This document shows positions 58,441 to 64,000 of a stretch of 64,000 nt of DNA, piece after piece. Source of the DNA: Takifugu bimaculatus (Eukaryota > Chordata > Actinopteri > Tetraodontiformes > Tetraodontidae); assembly GCA_004026145.2 (NCBI GenBank), contig CP034976.1, positions 8,242,178-8,306,177 of the forward strand, written 5' to 3'. Every line of letters starts with the position of its first letter. The first letter of the stretch is position 1. Under the pieces are notes generated by a model that was not told the origin of the DNA, did no database searches, and worked only from the letters and a program-made list of their open reading frames with translations. A program made the position numbers and the translations under genes.

Positions 58441-60530
58441 AGCAGGTGACAGCCACACAAAAGCAGTCGGGTGGAAAGAGCCGAACGCTGGAGCCAATTA
58501 ATTCCCTCCACATGTTTTGAGACAAAAAGCCCGTGCACTTGACCCTCGAGTGAGCTGGGGGAAGAGAGGGATGGCTGTAGGTATTAGCAGGAGGGGAGGT
58601 GGAGGGTGTGATGGAGAAATGAGAGGATCAAGTGGCTGCAGCAGAAGGGTGGGAGAGGGAGAGAGGGGACAAAACCAGTGGATGGGGGATGGGGGGGTTA
58701 TTAAGAAAGAAATCCAAGATTTGTAGACAAAAATGTGTAAAAAGAAGAAAAATCTGATCTTATTTAACATCCCCATTTGCAGAGTCTGTGGAAACACTTA
58801 CACATGGTCTTCCCACAGGCGGTGTCCACGACCTCTGGGTCTGTGGGGCCTGGCCTATGCCAGAGAAGTGGAGGCCAGGAGTAAAAGGAACAAAACCCTG
58901 GATAAAATATGGACAGTGGAGGCTGCAGACTGGGGGTGATTCGTATTGATGGGAGGGGTGGAAGGTGGGTTGAGTGCAGCATCACAGAGAGACATATTTT
59001 CAGCGTGCAAATTGAAAGTTGACAGGCTAAGGAGGCAGATGTAAATTGGTTGACTTTAAAAAGAAAGAAAAAAACCCAGAATACTGCATCTATTATGCTG
59101 TTTTATTCCTAATCAGGGTCACAGAAAGTGCAGAATCTGAGCTGGAATCAAAGTCAGTCCTTCTGCTGTGAGCTTGCTTTCCTTTGAATTCTACATCTGT
59201 CTTTCTGTTTCCAGCTTTCATCACAGCTCTCAAATGTTGGAATGGAGACACATTTTATTTTCACTCCAGAGTTAAACGTTCATAGATCCCTGATCTCCTG
59301 CTCTCTTCCCATCCTTCATCTTTCATTTCCCATCCTCCCTACCACCCTAATGCTGAGATCTGTGCTGTAGATTGTGTTAAATGCACATTTAAATCACCTT
59401 GTTGGTGATTTCTGAACACTGATAAACTGATCAAGTTCTGAGGTCTCCTGAAAAGTTTGCCAGCTGAGGTGAGGAGACAGTCTGAAGGTCTGGAAGGGTC
59501 ATGTCTTGCCTCTGGTGACAAAGTCTATAATGGAATCAAACTGGACACGTGCCAAAGGGGGTCAAACACACAGCTGCTGAGATACACGGCACACATCTGG
59601 AATGTTTTACAGAGGAGTGACTTCCTGTGTTCCCAAACTTCCGGGGAACTTCTTTCCGACTGATTTGAATTTCACCTGGATCACTCTGCCTCCTGATCTG
59701 TAAATGACTAAAGACGGTAGTTTCAATGTGTCTGATGACTGGGCTGGTTTTAAGCTTGTCGTGGTAAAAACGGATTTAATTGAAGGATTTAATTTCACAC
59801 GAACATTTCGGAGTGTTCAGTCCTCCTTATGCTGAGATGTATAAATGAAGTGGTTGACTCTGAATACATGGACATTGGGACTTTATTTAGTTGGAGACTG
59901 GAAAACTGTTCCACTGCCTGTTTGTAATATTTGCAGGTCCCGAAATCTCTGCAACAATCATCTCGTTTGGATTTCAGCTTCAGGATATAAATTGCTGCCT
60001 GGGTGTTAAGTACATTCATGCATTTTGAAAAAAAAAGGACACCACAGCATCACGTTTGGCTGCAGATTACACACCAGATCAATTCCTTCAACACATCCTG
60101 ATAACTCCCGATCAGCTTATACGATCAATGTATTAAAGCTTCACAGTTTCTTTGCCTTTTTATCTGCTTCTCTACTCGTGGCTTCAGTGTCTCTGGGGGA
60201 AGCAAAGAGTATCTGGAACTAACATTCTGGGTAATTTTACAGAAGACAACACCATATATGGAATATACTCTGATAATATATTAACATGGATGTCACTCTC
60301 GTGGTGTTTTGAGGTCCCATCTTCCTTTTTCCTAAACCTATAAAGACTAATGATAGGGAGAATCATAGAGTGGCAAGAGGAAGCTATTGGCTGCAAAGAA
60401 AACTGATGATTGCACAATGTTTTTCTAGTAGAGAGTTAGTTGACTGGAAAATAAATAAATAAGAAAAACATGATTTGATGATTGCAACAGGCATTAAATA
60501 AAAGACCACAAGACTCAACCTGGAGTTCGG
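58441..60530. other. Gene-free spacer with G/A-rich left part
   Basis: The G/A-rich stretch 58550-58700 gives opposing low-complexity frames. No splice-linked coding series was found in the rest. Confidence 0.45.
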
Positions 60531-60534
60531 TGAG

Positions 60535-60562
60535 CCAATGAATGAATGAATGAATGAATGAA
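60535..60562. repeat. (AATG)n tetranucleotide array
   Basis: About six uninterrupted AATG units. Confidence 0.9.
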
Positions 60563-62530
60563 GAGGCCTACCCTGGTGAGACACGTTAAAATGATTTTAA
60601 TATACAGACCTATTACAACATAATGTGCAGAACCTACGCTGGAACTTCCACAAAGGTCAGCAACATCTCTGAGGATGACGATCATCCATCTTCCATGTTG
60701 CATGGGCGTGCTCATCGTGGTCCATTATTTTAAAAAAGGAAGATGACAAAAGGCAGAATATTTGCTGAAATTATTCCAACATATTGGCCCCAAATGCCAG
60801 TGTTTAAGCACTTACACTAATTGCTGACATGTAATTGTACAGGAAAAGACAACTTGTGATCAAAATGGACACACACACACACGCAGACATGCAGATGCAC
60901 ACACGTGCCATCGGAACAAGGTCAGTCGTGACAGCAGGCAGATGAAGAGCCACTTAAGGGACCTGTCTCTTGTCTTTATCCCACGTCTCTCTGAGAGCTC
61001 TACACTCAAAGGGGGAATAAACAATGAAGTCATACTGTACTTCCTCTCTGCAATGTCAGACAGAAGAGAAATGAATAAGTGTTAAGGTACGGGAAGCACA
61101 ATATAATTCTGTGAAATTACACTTAACCCCTGCGAAAAATTGGGGTGGGGGGAATGAATCATGATGAGGGGCCACTATAGGTGATGCCACCTCATCTGAG
61201 TACCATAAACCAGCTTGCTGCCTGAGGAAATTCAACTGTGAAGACATACCAGTAATTGCCTCTCTTGGCATGTATAAAGAATGGGAAATGAGGAGCGCAA
61301 GAAGGAGCTTATGTAGGAGGGAAAAAATGCAAACAATAAACAGGCAACGGCACAGTGGGTTCCACAAATCTGTAAGTTCCATTCCAGACAAAAGAACAAA
61401 CAACCTGTGACTCTAAGTCAAGACGCCAATGCAGCCAGGGCTCCATGTTGCCTTCATGAATCTAAAGTTGCTTTATATCATCAGAGCTTAGCGCAGGAAT
61501 TGAAGTTACTGTGCGTCCAATATTGTTGATTCTGCTCCATGAAAGTGGCCTATCACCTCTGAAAACACTGGGGACCGCTAGTTCAGTGCAGATTATAAAT
61601 ATGCATGGAAATCAATACTTATTTGGCAGAGAGGAGAGGATGTTTGAGGAGGAACTCACGGAGAGAGTAGAGGCCAGCTCGGGAGTGCTCATTCATTACA
61701 TTCATTTATTCTCCTTTTATCCTCCTTCTGCTACACATGTGCATATATGTACAATGTCTGGCCCAGAAAATATGTCCAGATCAGCATATATATCCTTTTG
61801 TTACTTTTCTCATGTCCCTGTGGACCTCTGTAGTGTGTAAGCGCAAGTGTGACCGTATATTTGTCAATTTGCGTCTATAATGGATGTATGGGAGTTGTCT
61901 GGGATGCATTTGGCCATTGACTTTTATCCTGGCTTATTGGAAAAAGTGTAATTTACCTGGATTTGGAAGCCCTGCAGGAGGCACTGGCTGGTGGGGGCAT
62001 TTCGCTGCAGTGAAGCTGAATGTTTTACTATATATCAAAATAAATTTAATGAAGAAAACATGGTGTGTTGCATAACAATCTTAAACAGCTTAATATTGTT
62101 TGAGGAAATAGAGATTGATAAGCGTTATAACAGCACCGGAACCACGTTCAAAGCCCTTTCAAATTAAAAATCTCTTCTTGGGTCTCTGTTCTTGCAGGTA
62201 AATAAATTAATATATGGCTAACAACTCGATTCCTTCAATGGTTCACTCAGGTTTCTGCCTGGATGGGCTGGGACTGTGTCTCTAAGGAGCCTGGTGAAAT
62301 AAAATGCTGCTTTTCTCACAACTTTCACCATTTCAATACCTATCCCTCTTAATGACACTGTCATTTATTGCACACTGCACCATCTCCGTTTAAAATCGGC
62401 ACAGTTTGTACTTTTACTGTTAAAAAAAAAAGCCACCATTCAACATCAGGTGGTCTATCCTTCAAAATATATACTTGACTTCTTTTGACTTAGTTATTTT
62501 GTGAGGTAGCCACATTTCTAGGGTTTACAA
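60563..62530. other. Gene-free spacer
   Basis: About 2 kb without a supported gene. A (CA)n run lies at 60870-60884. Frames at 61056-61403 (minus) and 61511-61840 are featureless. Confidence 0.45.
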
Positions 62531-62539
62531 CATCTACCC

Positions 62540-63420
62540 TTTCTTTGTTATTATTCAAAAGGAATAGCACATTTGAGGAAACAAAAAGCCTTGGGCTGTG
62601 TTTTTCCCGTCCACTGGCATTATCTCTAACAGTGGGCCTGTAAAACTACATCCTGGAAATAAAGGGAAATGCCTCGGCTTCTTATGATGACCGACAATCA
62701 CAGTCATGCTCGTCTTGCTCCACCACCTCTGCACCAATCACTCAGCAAGCAATTTGCTGTAGTCCCGTCAATCAGAGGCCCGGAGCCTGCCCAAATGACC
62801 TCTACGCCTCATTACCGTTTAAGCGCACATTTGTGATATTACAACTTTATCTTTGTTTAGTAATTGGGGACACTGTCGGGCTTTAACGTTGACCCTCGGG
62901 GTGATTTGATAGTGTATTGATAGCAGATCATCAGAGAGGCTAAATCACTGTCACTCTAATTCTTTATAGTCTAGTCAGCAGCTTTTTATCAGAGCAAGAG
63001 GGACAACTGAGCAGTAGTTTCTGTATTGGACTGTGTCGCTCTCCTATTTAGGTGGTTGTTGTGCTGGTTGTGATGCTTTTTATGCTGTTTTTAGAAAAGA
63101 CCGACACTGTACCTGCACATCGTTAGCTTTTAATGTGCACTCCCTACAGATGGCACAGGTGCATGATTAATGTAAGACCTTTGCAGTGCCTGCTGTGTGT
63201 AATAGTAACTGGATAATGTATTATTCTCAGCGTGAGCCGGGGCCTCCATATTATCTACTGCTCCTTAATAAATTACACCTGAACAAGTGGCATTTTACCT
63301 CTGTCCCAGATCTTTAATCACTCCTTTTTCTTCTGCTACCACACAAAATCGTATTATTGCATTTATTTTTACAATGTGCAAAGTTTCAGCAGCCTAAATA
63401 TTTAGGTCTTATTGTCAGAA
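62540..63420. promoter_or_regulatory. Strong pair of candidate conserved non-coding blocks
   Basis: Two repeat-free blocks, 62560-62960 and 63110-63420. The first has AGCAAGCAATTTGCTGTAG, GCCTCATTACCG and GTTTAGTAATTGGGG. The second has GTGCATGATTAATGTAAG, GATAATGTATTATTC and CCTTAATAAATTACACC. Simple repeats are absent. Conservation is inferred from composition only. Confidence 0.4.
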
Positions 63421-64000
63421 TTGGATTGTTCAATAAATAGCACAAAATTGAATTTTTACTTTAACTCTTTTTTCCCCGCAGTCTGAAAAAAATACACCTC
63501 ATTTCTAGGTTGCTGGCAATGTGTGAAAAATGTTTTATCTTTATAAATAAATACCCCACCTTTGCTGTTATTTATGTGGGGTTTACTACAGTATCGGGGC
63601 CTGGGGCCCCTTGGTAGTCCCAACACAGGGTTATTGCTTATTTATCACTGTCATATGCACAGTTAGATGTGTGAGTGCACACACACACTCACACACACAA
63701 GCTTACATCCATATCTAAGGGATCTTTTTCTGTATGAGATTCTATATTTGGAGGCTACACTTTATTCTATATTTAAGATTATCTAAACTGTTAAAGATTA
63801 CAATTGCTACCAATTAAATAAATTTGGGAAATAATTTGTTCCATTTTATATTTATATTAATCCATGTTGACATGTGTTTCTGCGGTTTTGATATCACATA
63901 TAATGGATATGATTGCTTTCTTCGGCTTTTTCCATTTTAGACTCAATCCTTGATAAATTTGAAACACTTTGGCTGTGGAAATGGATTCTAGAACAAGACC
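63421..64000. other. Gene-free right end
   Basis: AT-rich sequence with a short (CA)n run at 63678-63699. No coding frame or splice-linked exon was recognised up to the window edge. Confidence 0.45.

Noticed and set aside
1..64000. tRNA, rRNA, CRISPR or prokaryotic-type operon features
   Set aside because: No credible tRNA B-box and fold, no rRNA segment, no regularly spaced repeats with unique spacers and no tightly packed genes were found.

Overview
The window looks like teleost fish genomic DNA, most likely a percomorph-type genome. The evidence is one compact vertebrate gene with three introns of only 85-94 bp, very frequent (CA)n, (CT)n and homopolymer arrays, and decayed copies of repeat families typical of fish. 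No bacterial, viral or plasmid gene organisation is present.

The only protein-coding gene I can support is neurensin-1 (nrsn1), on the minus strand at 1786-3429. I rebuilt it from five coding exons with consensus splice sites; it gives a 197-residue two-pass membrane protein, close to the length of its mammalian counterparts. A probable 3' UTR runs left to a polyadenylation signal near 1103. To the right lie an inferred non-coding first exon (about 5670-5530), a small promoter cluster (TATA-like box, NRF1 palindrome, perfect CRE) and a near-consensus RE1/NRSE silencer at 5008-5028. The RE1 implies that REST keeps this neuronal gene off outside neurons. The left 600 bases may be the 3' end of a convergent neighbour (DCDC2 is convergent with NRSN1 in mammals), but I could not prove this.

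From about 5.8 kb to the right end I find no convincing coding sequence: a gene desert of about 58 kb. Repeat-rich stretches alternate with repeat-free blocks that look like conserved non-coding elements. These blocks are rich in homeodomain, SOX, POU/octamer, GATA and PBX/MEIS-like words, and some hold sharper sites: a DR1 nuclear receptor element at 32662, paired-homeodomain dimer sites at 34076 and 55778, and CTCF-like sites at 16863 and 24749. This is the usual appearance of long-range regulatory territory around a developmental gene. Conservation itself cannot be seen in a single sequence.

Mobile DNA is old and non-autonomous: a hAT-like MITE inside nrsn1 intron 4 (2018-2199), a TTAA-flanked, piggyBac-like MITE (45422-45981), a decayed RTE/Rex-type LINE 3' end (35302-35640), two LINE/SINE tail fragments (45204-45313, 52300-52345) and two opposite-facing copies of one fish repeat family (24260-24445, 47700-47880). 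Large tandem arrays include a 155-bp (TCCTC)n tract at 39541, a GGAT/GGGC/TG compound array at 52346-52731 and several G- or C-homopolymers. I found no new molecular system; the most informative points are the nrsn1 control region and the arrangement of the candidate regulatory desert.
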